Source of the DNA: an uncultured Bacteroidales bacterium
GTDB taxonomy: Bacteria > Bacteroidota > Bacteroidia > Bacteroidales > Muribaculaceae
Direction of reading: 5' to 3'
Length of the DNA stretch: 64,000 nucleotides
Assembly: GCA_947176235.1 (NCBI GenBank)
Contig: CAMWPM010000003.1
Coordinates: 1-64,000, forward strand
Shown one piece after another: positions 44,383 through 54,090 of the stretch. The position numbers and the translations under genes were made by a program. Under the pieces are notes generated by a model. The model was not told the origin of the DNA. It saw only the letters and a list, made by a program, of their open reading frames with translations, and searched no databases. Numbering within the stretch: position 1 is the stretch's first letter; each line of letters starts with the position of its first letter.

Positions 44383-44417
44383 AAAAAATGCCACGTCAGG
44401 AGATGTGGCATTTCTTT
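44383..44417 (+). terminator. Terminator after the ClpC-like gene
   Basis: AAATGCCAC (44386-44394) pairs with GTGGCATTT (44405-44413) and is followed by CTTTT. Confidence 0.75.
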
Positions 44418-44503
44418 TGCTGATTGTTATTATCAGTAGAAAGGTCTGCCACCGGGCTGACCGTATGCATCAGAATTATTATTAAACCTATATAACTTAA
44501 ACT

Positions 44504-46555
44504 ATGGCAACAAAACAAGGCACAATCGGTGTAACTACCGACAACATTTTTCCCGTCATAAAGAAATTTCTTTATAGCGACAACGAAATCTTTCTCCGTG
44601 AGCTCGTCAGCAATGCTATCGACGCTACCCAGAAGCTGAAAACTCTTTCGTCGTTCGGCGACTTCAAGGGCGATCTCGGAGAGATGAACGTGCGCGTCAC
44701 CATCGACAAAAAAGCCGGTACCCTTACCGTTTCCGATCATGGTATCGGTATGACTGCCGACGATATCGAGAAATACATCAACCAGATTGCATTCTCCGGA
44801 GCCGAAGAATTCCTTGAAAAATACAAGAACGACGCCAACGCCATCATCGGACACTTCGGTCTCGGCTTCTATTCGGCATTCATGGTCGCAAAGAAGGTGG
44901 AAATCCGCTCCCTTTCCTACAAGGAAGGCGCTGAAGCAGTGAAATGGGAATGTGACGGCTCCCCTGCCTTCACCATGGAGACTATCGACAAGAAAGAGCG
45001 CGGTACCGACGTGATCCTTTACATCGATGACGAAAACAAGGAATTTCTTGAGCAGAGCCGTATCGACTCGCTGCTGCGCAAATATTGCCGCTTCCTCCCC
45101 GTCCCTGTCATCTCCGGCAAGGAACAGGAATGGAAGGATGGCAAGTATGTCGACACCGACAAGGACAAGATAATCAACATCACTGAGCCGGCGTGGACCA
45201 AGAAGCCTGCCGATCTCACTGATCAGGATTACCTCAACTTCTACCACGAGCTTTATCCCGGTCAGGACGATCCCCTCTTCTGGATCCACCTCAATGTCGA
45301 CTATCCTTTCACACTCACCGGCATCCTGTTCTTCCCAAAGATCAAGAATAACATCGAGGTCACCAAAAACCGCATCCAGCTCTATAGCAATCAGGTCTTT
45401 GTCACGGACTCTATTGAAGGCGTGGTGCCTGACTTCATGATGCTTCTGCAAGGTGTGATTGATTCACCCGATATCCCTCTCAATGTAAGCCGCAGCTATC
45501 TGCAGAGCGATTCGGCGGTGAAAAAGATCTCGGGCTACATCACAAAGAAAGTTGCTTCGCGTCTCGACGAAATTTTCCGTAACGACCGCCCGGAGTACGA
45601 GCAGAAGTGGAACGACATCAAGATTTTCATCGAGTACGGCATGCTGACCGACGACAAATTCCGCGACGCTGCCATGAAATTTGTGCTCGTGATGGATACC
45701 GAGAAAAAATACTACACCCTTGAGGAATACCGCACTCTCATCGAGCCTGAGCAGACCGACAAGGATGGCAACGTGGTTTATCTCTACACCACCGATCCCA
45801 CCGCTCAGTTCAACTACATCAAGGCTGCCAACAATCGCGGCTATAATGTACTTGTGATGGACGGGCAGCTTGAAAGTCACTTCATCGGTATGCTTGAATC
45901 CACGATCGAAAAGTCACGTTTCGTCCGTGTCGACAGCGACATCATTGACAATCTCGTTCCTAAGTCTGACAAAAAGGAAGTGGATCTTGCAGCTATTGAC
46001 CGTAATATCCTTACCGGCATGTTCCGTTCCCAACTTCCCGAGGTGAAGGACGCCAACATTCTCGTCACCTTCGAGGCGATGAAGGCTGAGGATGCGCCTG
46101 TGATGATCACCCAGAACGAGTACATGCGCCGAATGAAGGAAATGGCGGCTCTCCAGCCCGGCATGAACTTCTACGGCGAACTGCCTGACAGCTACAATCT
46201 CATTGTCAACACCGAGAATCCCATCATCCGCCGTATCACCGAAGAAGCCAATAAAGCTCTCGAACCTTCCGTGAAACCCCTTGAGGAGACTATCGACTCG
46301 CGCAACGCTGAGATTTCTGCTCTCCGCTCCGCCTCCAAGGACGGCAAGATGAGTGATGAGGATTCTGCCAAGTCTCGTGATCTTGAGGCTGAAGTATCAA
46401 AAGCACGTGACGAGGAGTCGAAACTCACTTCCGATTATGCTTCCAAGCAGCCCGTGGTGCGTCAGCTTATTGACCTCGCCCTTCTCGGCAACGGGCTCCT
46501 CCGTGGCGAGGATCTGAGCAACTTCATCCATCGCTCGGTTGAGCTTCTGAAATAA
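44504..46555 (+). CDS. htpG: Molecular chaperone HtpG (Hsp90)
   Basis: A 683-residue bacterial Hsp90. The GHKL ATP-binding domain is evident from FLRELVSNAIDA, VSDHGIGMTADDI, FSGAEEFL and IIGHFGLGFYSAFMV. The middle domain has GVVPDFMMLLQGVIDSPDIP and the Arg-containing LNVSRSYLQSD, the conserved segment that contacts ATP. The C-terminal dimerisation part is more divergent and contains a charged helical stretch (AEVSKARDEESKLTSDY). It refolds or stabilises client proteins in the cytoplasm. It follows the ClpC-like gene after a terminator, so this is a locus of two protein-quality genes with separate transcripts. I did not find an obvious TAnnTTTG promoter in the 87 bases after the terminator. 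Confidence 0.97.
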   Translation: MATKQGTIGVTTDNIFPVIKKFLYSDNEIFLRELVSNAIDATQKLKTLSSFGDFKGDLGEMNVRVTIDKKAGTLTVSDHGIGMTADDIEKYINQIAFSGAEEFLEKYKNDANAIIGHFGLGFYSAFMVAKKVEIRSLSYKEGAEAVKWECDGSPAFTMETIDKKERGTDVILYIDDENKEFLEQSRIDSLLRKYCRFLPVPVISGKEQEWKDGKYVDTDKDKIINITEPAWTKKPADLTDQDYLNFYHELYPGQDDPLFWIHLNVDYPFTLTGILFFPKIKNNIEVTKNRIQLYSNQVFVTDSIEGVVPDFMMLLQGVIDSPDIPLNVSRSYLQSDSAVKKISGYITKKVASRLDEIFRNDRPEYEQKWNDIKIFIEYGMLTDDKFRDAAMKFVLVMDTEKKYYTLEEYRTLIEPEQTDKDGNVVYLYTTDPTAQFNYIKAANNRGYNVLVMDGQLESHFIGMLESTIEKSRFVRVDSDIIDNLVPKSDKKEVDLAAIDRNILTGMFRSQLPEVKDANILVTFEAMKAEDAPVMITQNEYMRRMKEMAALQPGMNFYGELPDSYNLIVNTENPIIRRITEEANKALEPSVKPLEETIDSRNAEISALRSASKDGKMSDEDSAKSRDLEAEVSKARDEESKLTSDYASKQPVVRQLIDLALLGNGLLRGEDLSNFIHRSVELLK

Positions 46556-46628
46556 ATGGATATTTGAAAAGTCGGCGCAGGTAGTAACCGGTCGGTAATG
46601 ACCCTGCTCCACCCTATGCAATATTTTT

Positions 46629-46668
46629 AAAGACGATGTATCGGAATCCGGTACATCGTCTTTTTTTA
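46629..46668 (+). terminator. Terminator after htpG
   Basis: AAAGACGATGTA (46629-46640) pairs with TACATCGTCTTT (46652-46663) and is followed by TTTT. Confidence 0.85.
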
Positions 46669-46721
46669 CACATAGGTCAAAAAAGTGACCGCGTGAATCC
46701 CTAAGTTTCTGCTTTTTTTAC

Positions 46722-46729
46722 TATTTTTG
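46722..46729 (+). promoter_or_regulatory. Bacteroidetes -7 element (TATTTTTG) of proS
   Basis: Fits TAnnTTTG, 23 bases before the proS ATG. Confidence 0.5.
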
Positions 46730-46752
46730 CACGAAAATGTAATCTTACAATA

Positions 46753-48234
46753 ATGGCAACGGAACTTAAAGAACTGACAAAACGTAGCGAAAACTATTCG
46801 CAATGGTATAACGAACTGGTAGTCAAGGCTGATCTTGCAGAGCAGTCAGCCGTGCGTGGCTGTATGGTCATCAAGCCCTACGGCTATGCTATCTGGGAGA
46901 AAATGCAGCATACTCTCGACGAGATGTTTAAGGCTACCGGCGTGCAGAACGCCTATTTTCCCCTTCTCATCCCCAAGTCATTCCTCTGCCGTGAAGCTGA
47001 GCACGTCGAAGGCTTTGCCAAGGAATGTGCCGTGGTGACCCACTATCGACTTAAGAATGATCCCGACGGCAACGGCGTTGTTGTCGACCCTGAGGCACGC
47101 CTCGAAGAAGAGCTTATCGTCCGCCCCACTTCCGAGACCATAATCTGGGGTACCTATAAGAATTGGATACACTCCTATCGTGACCTCCCTCTGCTCATCA
47201 ATCAGTGGGCTAACGTGATGCGCTGGGAAATGCGCACCCGCATGTTCCTCCGCACCGCGGAATTCCTCTGGCAGGAAGGTCACTGTGCCCACACCACTGC
47301 CGAAGAAAGCGAAGCACGCACCGTACAGATGATCAATCTCTACGCCGACTTCGCCGAGAAGTACATGGCAATGCCTGTGATCCGTGGCGTGAAATCAGCC
47401 AACGAACGTTTCGCCGGCGCCCTCAACACCTACACTATCGAAGCTATGATGCAGGACGGCAAGGCACTCCAGTCAGGCACCAGCCATAACCTCGGACAGA
47501 ACTTCGCCAAAGCATTTGACGTGACGTTTGTCAACAAGGAGAACAAGCCGGAGTACGTCTGGGCAAACTCCTGGGGTGTGTCTACCCGACTCATGGGTGC
47601 CCTCATCATGAGCCACAGCGATGACAATGGACTGGTGCTACCTCCCCGTCTCGCCCCCATTCAGGTCGTGATCGTACCCATCTACAAAAATTCAGATCAG
47701 CTTGCCGAAGTCTCGAAAGTGGTCAATCCCATCGTCGATCAGCTTCGTGGGATGGACATCAGCGTTAAATATGACGATTCCGAGAACAAGCGACCCGGCT
47801 TCAAATTTGCCGACTACGAGCTCAAGGGTGTGCCCGTCCGTCTCGCTCTCGGAGCACGTGACCTCGCCAACGGTACGGTTGAGGTTATGCGCCGTGACAC
47901 CCTCGAAAAGACTGTCGTTCCCCTCGAAGGTATCGCAGATTACGTCAAGAAACTCCTCGACGACATTCAGGACAACATCTACCGCAAGGCTCTTCGCCAT
48001 CGCGAGGAGATGACCCGCACGGTCGAGACCTACGACGAATTTAAGGAGGAAATCGAGAAGGGTGGATTTATCCTTGCCCATTGGGACGGCACTCCCGAGA
48101 CCGAAGAGAAGATCAAAGAAGAGACGAAGGCTACCATCCGATGCATCCCTCTGGAGGGCGACAAGACTCCTGGTAAATGTATGGTGACTGGTCGTCCATC
48201 GGCTCAGCGCGTAATCTTCGCACGTAATTATTAA
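46753..48234 (+). CDS. proS: Prolyl-tRNA synthetase, archaeal/eukaryal-like type
   Basis: A 493-residue class II aminoacyl-tRNA synthetase that charges tRNA-Pro. It lacks the large editing insertion of the E. coli-type enzyme and has the shorter eukaryal/archaeal-like form: motif 1 around [39 protein letters not shown] and motif 2 [28 protein letters not shown], then motif 3 in [20 protein letters not shown] with [17 protein letters not shown] leading into the anticodon-binding domain. The C-terminal part ([20 protein letters not shown]-type zinc-like domain) is present. It starts a run of four genes on the plus strand (glycosyltransferase 17 bases after, then NAD(P)HX repair and DUF4831), perhaps co-transcribed. 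Confidence 0.97.
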   Translation: MATELKELTKRSENYSQWYNELVVKADLAEQSAVRGCMVIKPYGYAIWEKMQHTLDEMFKATGVQNAYFPLLIPKSFLCREAEHVEGFAKECAVVTHYRLKNDPDGNGVVVDPEARLEEELIVRPTSETIIWGTYKNWIHSYRDLPLLINQWANVMRWEMRTRMFLRTAEFLWQEGHCAHTTAEESEARTVQMINLYADFAEKYMAMPVIRGVKSANERFAGALNTYTIEAMMQDGKALQSGTSHNLGQNFAKAFDVTFVNKENKPEYVWANSWGVSTRLMGALIMSHSDDNGLVLPPRLAPIQVVIVPIYKNSDQLAEVSKVVNPIVDQLRGMDISVKYDDSENKRPGFKFADYELKGVPVRLALGARDLANGTVEVMRRDTLEKTVVPLEGIADYVKKLLDDIQDNIYRKALRHREEMTRTVETYDEFKEEIEKGGFILAHWDGTPETEEKIKEETKATIRCIPLEGDKTPGKCMVTGRPSAQRVIFARNY

Positions 48235-48251
48235 TATCCCCGTCGAGCGTA

Positions 48252-49247
48252 ATGGCTGCTTTCCCTCCTTTCCAGACGATCCGGCATCAGGCTCCGGAGC
48301 AACCGGTCATTGCCATCGTGATTCCTTGCTACAACGAGGAAGCAGCCCTGCCCTACACCGCCGAAAAGGTATCGGGTCTCATAGATGGACTGGTTGCCGA
48401 TGGACTTATATCCCCCGATAGCTACATGCTCTGCGTCAATGACGGCAGCCGCGACAACACTTGGAATGTAATAACCCGGCTCCACGAGGCTAATCCGCGT
48501 GGAGTCAAGGGCATTTCACTCGCCCACAACCGCGGTCACCAGAACGCCCTTCTCGCAGGACTGATGACAGCCATGGATCACTGTGACGCCGCCATCTCTA
48601 TTGATGCCGACCTTCAGGATGATCCGCAGGCAATCAGGCTGATGGTCGAGCGCTTCCGCGAAGGCTGCGAGATCGTCTACGGCGTAAGAAGTTCCCGCGC
48701 CACCGACACAGCTTTCAAGCGTATCACAGCCCATGCTTTCTATTCTTTCCAGAATAAGATGGGACTGGAGACAATCTATGACCATGCCGACTACCGGCTG
48801 ATGAGTGACCGCGCGCTTCATCTGTTGAGCCAGTACGGAGAGAGCAACCTCTTTCTCCGTGGCATCATTCCTCAGATCGGTCTGCGCACCGACATCGTTA
48901 CCTACGAGCGTCATTCGCGCGTGGCTGGCGAGTCAAAATATCCCCTTGCCAAGATGCTGAGCTTCTCCATTGACGGCATCACTTCATTCTCGGCGCGCCC
49001 GATGCGATGGATCTTCATCACAGGTCTGATTCTGCTGATTGTCGATCTTTTTGTGGCAGCCTACGTCATCGGATCGCTCTTCTTCCGTGAGCCCGTCTCC
49101 GGATGGGTTTCAATCATGCTTTCGGTATGGTTTCTCGGTAGTCTGATTCTTATGTCGATAGGTATTGTCGGCGAATATATCGGCAAGATTTTTATTGAAG
49201 TCAAACACCGTCCGCGCTTTGCAATCGCCGAGACTCTGCTTGACTGA
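48252..49247 (+). CDS. GtrB/DPM1-like polyprenyl-phosphate glycosyltransferase, GT2 family
   Basis: A 331-residue membrane-bound GT2 enzyme. The catalytic domain has VIAIVIPCYNEEAALPYT (nucleotide-sugar entrance), NDGSRDNTW (first Asp), SIDADLQDDPQAIRLMVERF (DxD-like metal site) and ESNLFLRGIIPQIG. Two membrane helices close the protein (WIFITGLILLIVDLFVAAYV and WVSIMLSVWFLGSLILMSIG), with the usual IGEYIGKIFIEVKHRP-like tail. Such proteins transfer a sugar from a nucleotide donor to undecaprenyl phosphate, feeding surface-glycan modification. It starts 17 bases after proS, so co-transcription is likely. The sugar donor is not known. Confidence 0.9.
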   Translation: MAAFPPFQTIRHQAPEQPVIAIVIPCYNEEAALPYTAEKVSGLIDGLVADGLISPDSYMLCVNDGSRDNTWNVITRLHEANPRGVKGISLAHNRGHQNALLAGLMTAMDHCDAAISIDADLQDDPQAIRLMVERFREGCEIVYGVRSSRATDTAFKRITAHAFYSFQNKMGLETIYDHADYRLMSDRALHLLSQYGESNLFLRGIIPQIGLRTDIVTYERHSRVAGESKYPLAKMLSFSIDGITSFSARPMRWIFITGLILLIVDLFVAAYVIGSLFFREPVSGWVSIMLSVWFLGSLILMSIGIVGEYIGKIFIEVKHRPRFAIAETLLD

Positions 49248-49321
49248 CCGCACTTATCTCTCATCCATTCTAATTCCGTTTCTCTACTCTGACTCCTTTT
49301 CCCTCTCCCCCTCCGACGATA

Positions 49322-50842
49322 ATGAAGATATTCACCACATCCGAGATAAAGGCGATCGAACGCTACACGATGGAGACCGAGCACATCACTTCGCTCGATC
49401 TCATAGAGCGTGCTGCTGAGGCGATCGCAAGCGAGATAATGTCGCGCTGGCGTCCGGGACGACCTATCACCATCTTTGCAGGTCAAGGTAACAACGGCGC
49501 CGATGCACTTACAGTGGGAAGTCTGCTGATAGCACAGGGTTACACCCCCCGCATCATTCTTTTCAACATCAACGGCAACCGCCTATCACCTGAGTGCAAG
49601 GCATGCCGCGATGCAATCATCTCGACCGGTTACACCTATTTTACGGAGGTTATCAATAAGTTTCAGATGCCCGAACTTACCCGTCACGACGTAGTGATCG
49701 ACGGTCTGTTCGGCACCGGACTCAGTGCGCCCCTCGAAGGAGGCTTCGTCTCACTCGTCGGCGCAATCAATGAATCGAAAGCAACGGTCGTATCCATCGA
49801 CATCCCTTCTGGACTGAGCGGCGACTGGAACCCGCGCACGCTGCGTCGCAACGTTATCCGCGCCCACCTCACCCTCGCCATCCAGTTTCCCCACCTTTGT
49901 TTCTTTCTCCCCGACTATGCCGATCTGGTGGGCGAATGGAAGATCATCGACATCGGCTTGAGTGCTGATGCTGTTGCCTCCACTCCTTCTCAGTTCTATC
50001 TTGTCGAGCAGGATGATGTGCGTCGCATCCTTCGCCGACGCCGCAATTTTTCTTCAAAAGCTGACTACGGATCCGCACTTCTCTATGCCGGCACCTATGG
50101 CATGATGGGAGCGGCAGTGATGGCGGCAAGAGGGGCGTTGCGTTCAGGTGTGGGCAAACTCACTGTAAGCTCTCCGATGTGCGGCTACCAGGTGCTTCAG
50201 TCCGCCGTGCCGGAAGCACTCTATCAGTTTATCAACAACGACGCCACTATCAACGAGATGCGCCCGCGTCATCTCTATGATTCCATAGCCATCGGACCCG
50301 GTATCGGAACAGCCGACGTGACAGTGAAAGCCCTTGAGGATTTCCTTATATCAGCCACAAAGCCCGTCATTCTCGACGCCGATGCCCTCAACTGTATGGC
50401 TCTTAAGCCCTCGATGCTCTCCTCCCTGCCGGTTTTGTCAATTCTCACGCCGCATGAAGGCGAATTTGACCGCCTGTTCGGACAGCAGCCTTCGGGTGAG
50501 GCGCGTCTGCGCAAGGCTCTGGAGATGGCTCGCTACTACAATATCATTATTGTGCTCAAGGGGCACTACACAGCCATCGTCCGACCCGACGAAAAAATCT
50601 ACTTTAATTCGTCTGGCTCCCCCGCGCTTGCCACAGCCGGAAGCGGCGACGTCCTCACCGGTATCCTCGTCTCACTCATGGCTCAGAATTATCCGCCGGA
50701 ACATGCCACCCTCATGGCTGTCTTCATTCACGGTGTGGCAGGCGAGATGGCGGCAGAAACTCACGGAGAATACGGTGTGGTGGCATCTGACATCGCCGAC
50801 AACGTGGGACGCGCTATAAAGGAAATGCTTGCAGGCAAATAG
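49322..50842 (+). CDS. nnr: Bifunctional NAD(P)H-hydrate epimerase / ADP-dependent NAD(P)H-hydrate dehydratase
   Basis: A 506-residue fusion of two repair enzymes. The N-terminal YjeF_N-like epimerase (residues 1-215) has ITIFAGQGNNGADALTV and a substrate segment VVSIDIPSGLSGD. The C-terminal carbohydrate-kinase-like ADP-dependent dehydratase has SALLYAGTYGMMGAAVMAARG, IGPGIG, VILDADALN, LTPHEGEFDRLFG, IVLKGHYTAIV and ATAGSGDVLTGIL. Together they restore hydrated NAD(P)H to active cofactor. The epimerase motif reads GNNGAD where GNNGGD is most common. The start ATG is 74 bases after the glycosyltransferase stop. Fusion order N-epimerase, C-dehydratase is as in E. coli YjeF. Confidence 0.95.
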   Translation: MKIFTTSEIKAIERYTMETEHITSLDLIERAAEAIASEIMSRWRPGRPITIFAGQGNNGADALTVGSLLIAQGYTPRIILFNINGNRLSPECKACRDAIISTGYTYFTEVINKFQMPELTRHDVVIDGLFGTGLSAPLEGGFVSLVGAINESKATVVSIDIPSGLSGDWNPRTLRRNVIRAHLTLAIQFPHLCFFLPDYADLVGEWKIIDIGLSADAVASTPSQFYLVEQDDVRRILRRRRNFSSKADYGSALLYAGTYGMMGAAVMAARGALRSGVGKLTVSSPMCGYQVLQSAVPEALYQFINNDATINEMRPRHLYDSIAIGPGIGTADVTVKALEDFLISATKPVILDADALNCMALKPSMLSSLPVLSILTPHEGEFDRLFGQQPSGEARLRKALEMARYYNIIIVLKGHYTAIVRPDEKIYFNSSGSPALATAGSGDVLTGILVSLMAQNYPPEHATLMAVFIHGVAGEMAAETHGEYGVVASDIADNVGRAIKEMLAGK

Positions 50843-50879
50843 TATTATCAATCCCATAATCCCTCCCGAACAATCTGAT

Positions 50880-51983
50880 ATGAACATCCCCGCAATAGCC
50901 CTTGCCACTATGGTCCTGGCAGTGTCAGCCTCACCGGCTCTCTCCGGGCAGACCACCCAGAGGCTCTCTGCCACGAAAGCTAATGATTACGGTGTCGTCT
51001 ACACCCTTCCCTCCACTGCCATCGATGTCACATTTGAAATCGAGAAAATCACCCGCACCCACGGAGAGTTCTATAAGTACGCCAAGCGGATTCTTAACGT
51101 CAACGATCCTATAGTCGAGGATTCGGAGGAGTATAGCTTGAAGAGCATTTTACTGTCCACTCACGGTGTGCCTAACCCTGACGAGCGCTACCTTGTAAAG
51201 TTCAGCCCCGGATCCTCCATCTTCATGTTGCTGAACGACTCCGACATTCCGCTTGCCATCAACACAGAGCGCACTTACGAACCGGATAAACCAGAACTGC
51301 CTGAAGCAGTTGAGCCTGAGCCCTCCCCGCTCCAGAGTCCGGCGGCACGACAGGTCGTCACTGCCGAAATGCTCCAGAGTCAGTCATCGCTCAAGCGTGC
51401 CCAGCTTGCAGCCGAACAGCTCTATGCCCTCCGACAGTCCCGTTCCGATCTCCTTACCGGACAGGCGGACCAGATGCCCCCCGACGGTCAGGCAATGAAG
51501 ATAATTATGGACAACATTAATGCTCAGGAAGCCGCCCTTACTGCCATGTTTGTGGGAACCGAGCAACGATCCACAGAGGTCATAACAATTTCCGTTCTTC
51601 CCGGCGATTCTGATTTCACAGATCGCGTTATCGCTCGCATATCACCTGTGGACGGACTTGTATCGGCTGACGATCTTTCCGGTGTTCCCGTCTATATGTC
51701 CTATACTATCAAGTCACGGGGAGAATACCCTGTCAATGAAAAAGGTGTACAGCTCTCTTTCCCAAAGAATGGTCTCGCCTACTGTATCCCCGGCACTGCC
51801 GAAGTCTCCGTTTCATTCGAGGGCAACCAGGAAGCCTCCGCCACATTTGACGTCGCACAGGCTGGAATTGTTTACGGACTCAACCCCGGATCTTTCACCC
51901 ACAAGCGCGAACCCCTCTACCTCATTCTCGATCCCGCCACTGGTGCAGCCATCGAGATTGGAGCAGCTCCCGTCTCGAAGTAA
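50880..51983 (+). CDS. DUF4831-family secreted protein
   Basis: Starting at MNIPAIALATMV it has 367 residues and a signal peptide ending SPALSG. A start 17 codons earlier, inside the end of the nnr gene, is possible but would precede the signal. The visible DUF4831 features are GVVYTLPSTAIDVTFEIEK, RTHGEFYKYAKRIL, a central helical part with LAAEQLYALRQSRSDLLTGQAD, and C-terminal VYMSYTIKSRGEYPVNEKG. The family is conserved across Bacteroidetes and its function is unknown. It follows nnr by 37 bases. A bidirectional palindromic terminator follows. Confidence 0.85.
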   Translation: MNIPAIALATMVLAVSASPALSGQTTQRLSATKANDYGVVYTLPSTAIDVTFEIEKITRTHGEFYKYAKRILNVNDPIVEDSEEYSLKSILLSTHGVPNPDERYLVKFSPGSSIFMLLNDSDIPLAINTERTYEPDKPELPEAVEPEPSPLQSPAARQVVTAEMLQSQSSLKRAQLAAEQLYALRQSRSDLLTGQADQMPPDGQAMKIIMDNINAQEAALTAMFVGTEQRSTEVITISVLPGDSDFTDRVIARISPVDGLVSADDLSGVPVYMSYTIKSRGEYPVNEKGVQLSFPKNGLAYCIPGTAEVSVSFEGNQEASATFDVAQAGIVYGLNPGSFTHKREPLYLILDPATGAAIEIGAAPVSK

Positions 51984-52039
51984 TTCCTGAATACAATATA
52001 AGAGCAATTACCCAAGACATTATAAGCAATTCCTAATGG

Positions 52040-52097
52040 CATAAAAATATGAAGAGGAGCGATATCAATTGATATCGCTCCTCTTCATATTTTTATG
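52040..52097. terminator. Perfect 58-bp palindrome acting as a bidirectional terminator
   Basis: The two 29-base arms meet at 52068/52069 with no unpaired base. The core is GAAGAGGAGCGATATCAA and its complement, flanked by A and T runs that give a T tract in both directions. It ends the converging DUF4831 and nagB transcripts. Confidence 0.9.
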
Positions 52098-52114
52098 TTG
52101 AATTGTAATAATCT

Positions 52115-52897
52115 TTACTTCTCGATTTCCTTAAAGTAACGGTAAGTCGACACCTTAAGCTCAGCACACGCAGGTTCGTCGGCTGCTATTATCGCGTCCG
52201 GATGGAGTTGTAGGGCTGTGATGGGCCACATTTGCGATACAGCACCCTCAACGCCATGCTGGAGAGCAACAGCCTTATTATGACCGTTGACAATCAGAAG
52301 TACCGTGCGGGCGTCGGTGATAGTCCCCACTCCCACGGTCAGAGCCGTCTTCGGCACGAGGTCGATGTTGTTGTCGAAGAAGCGGGAGTTTGCTATGATG
52401 GTATCGTGAGTGAGCACTGCGCGACGTGTACGCGACTGAAGTGACGAACCGGGCTCGTTGAAGGCGATATGACCGTCCTGACCCACTCCTCCGAGGAAGA
52501 GGTCGATTCCGCCCGCAGCCTTGATTTTTTCCTCATAGTTCTTGCATTCGGCTTCAATGTCCTCGGCATTTCCGTTGAGTATGTTCACCTGTTCGGCAGG
52601 TATGTCGATATGACTGAAGAAATTGGTCCACATGAACGAATGATAGCTCTCGGGGTGTGACTCCGCAAGATCGCAGTATTCATCCATATTGAATGTAATT
52701 ACATGTTTGAACGTTACTTTCCCCTCCTTGTTAAGGCGGATAAGTTCACGGTACATTCCTAACGGAGAACTGCCGGTGGGCAGACCGAGCACAAAAGGAT
52801 GTTCGGCAGTAGGAGCGGCGGCGTTGATGCGGTCGGCTACGTACTGAGCCACCCATGCCGAGACGTCGGCATAATTGTCTTTGATAATCAGTCGCAT
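52115..52897 (-). CDS. nagB: Glucosamine-6-phosphate deaminase
   Basis: A 260-residue cytoplasmic enzyme that converts glucosamine-6-phosphate to fructose-6-phosphate and ammonia. Family marks are [26 protein letters not shown] (catalytic Asp), [21 protein letters not shown] (second Asp, His) and [14 protein letters not shown]. The length is typical of the E. coli-type enzyme. It lies 33 bases after the Wzz-like gene on the same strand and is the last gene before the palindromic terminator. Its place in an exopolysaccharide export operon suggests a link between aminosugar supply and surface glycan synthesis, but this may be incidental. Confidence 0.96.
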   Translation of the reverse strand: MRLIIKDNYADVSAWVAQYVADRINAAAPTAEHPFVLGLPTGSSPLGMYRELIRLNKEGKVTFKHVITFNMDEYCDLAESHPESYHSFMWTNFFSHIDIPAEQVNILNGNAEDIEAECKNYEEKIKAAGGIDLFLGGVGQDGHIAFNEPGSSLQSRTRRAVLTHDTIIANSRFFDNNIDLVPKTALTVGVGTITDARTVLLIVNGHNKAVALQHGVEGAVSQMWPITALQLHPDAIIAADEPACAELKVSTYRYFKEIEK

Positions 52898-52930
52898 GAT
52901 TTTTTAAATTTTGGATGAATATTTTGGTTG

Positions 52931-54085
52931 TTAGACTTCTGTGTTTTTATCGACCTTATCCTTATCCATTTCCTGCTTTTTCTCCTTGAAGGATGCGATC
53001 AAACCGGGAACGAAAAGGATGTAGGCACAAGCTGCAACCACTGCAAGGAATACAAATCCTACAAGAATAAGCGCCTTGCGAGGCTTTGAAGCTTTCACGG
53101 GGACTGTTGACGGCTGAACCACGGCAAACACCGGTGTGCTCTCCTGCACCTTGGCTTCTGCCATCTTCACCTGCTGCGCCGTGTTGTTGTAGAGGCTGAA
53201 AGCAAGCTGGCTCTCGTTCTGCAGTCGTTCAAGTTCGATGGATGCCGAACGTGTGGAAAGACCCTGATTTCGGTCGGCAGCCGTAGCATATTTCCGTTGA
53301 GCCTTATAGTATTCTTCCCGGGCCTCGTCATTGATCTTTCTGGCATATTCAAGATCCGAACGTGCTTTCTCTGTGCGGTAGGTCTTTATGTAATCCTGAA
53401 GGCGCAGGGTCACCGTGTCGACGAGAGCAGTTGCCGCTACGGCATCCTGCATGGTGGCGGAGAGAGTCACAACCTGAGTCTTTGTGTCAACATTCACACC
53501 AACTCTCTGATTCAGTGCTTCCACAAGCAGCGTCTGTTCAGCCGTAAGGTGGTTGGGATTGATCGTTCCGTCTCCCTCTTCCTCTTTATCAGCAAAGATT
53601 GACTTTATGCCACCTATTATCATACCGGGAGCACCGGTGATGAATCCCCACCAGGGTGACGAGGTGTGGTCATTGAGGATTGTTTCTACAGTCGCACTGT
53701 CAGTATCCTCGATATTTGTCGGGAGCTCCACGGAGAGAAGCCCGACAGCGAATGGTACCGATGAGACAATATCGGGATAAAGTTCGGGATACACGGCATC
53801 AACTCCGCTGCTTTGGTTGAGATTAACCCCCGCCATCGAGGCAAGCGCCGCAAGTCCACCCGAGCCTCCGCTCTTTGCTGAGCCAAGCTCAGGTGCAAGC
53901 TTCACGGTGGCAGTGAATTCCTTAGGTATGCTGAACGCTACTACCAGACCGATTACTGCACCCCATATCGCCCATTTGACAATGAAGCGGCGGGAATCCC
54001 ATAGTTTTGATGCAAGTTCGAGGAGATCAATCTCCTGCTCTTCCTCAGCCTGACTTACAGGCAGATCGCGATTTTCCTGAGTCAT
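52931..54085 (-). CDS. Wzz-type polysaccharide chain-length/co-polymerase protein
   Basis: A 384-residue inner-membrane protein. The N-terminal helix (FIVKWAIWGAVIGLVVAF) and C-terminal helix (KALILVGFVFLAVVAACAYILF) enclose a periplasmic coil-rich domain (SDLEYARKINDEAREEYYKAQ), the polysaccharide co-polymerase layout. No kinase (Walker) domain is attached, so it is the Wzz-like form rather than a BY-kinase. It starts 5 bases after the stop of the Wza-like gene. The pair forms the export channel and length regulator for a surface polysaccharide. Confidence 0.9.
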   Translation of the reverse strand: MTQENRDLPVSQAEEEQEIDLLELASKLWDSRRFIVKWAIWGAVIGLVVAFSIPKEFTATVKLAPELGSAKSGGSGGLAALASMAGVNLNQSSGVDAVYPELYPDIVSSVPFAVGLLSVELPTNIEDTDSATVETILNDHTSSPWWGFITGAPGMIIGGIKSIFADKEEEGDGTINPNHLTAEQTLLVEALNQRVGVNVDTKTQVVTLSATMQDAVAATALVDTVTLRLQDYIKTYRTEKARSDLEYARKINDEAREEYYKAQRKYATAADRNQGLSTRSASIELERLQNESQLAFSLYNNTAQQVKMAEAKVQESTPVFAVVQPSTVPVKASKPRKALILVGFVFLAVVAACAYILFVPGLIASFKEKKQEMDKDKVDKNTEV

Positions 54086-54090
54086 GGCTG

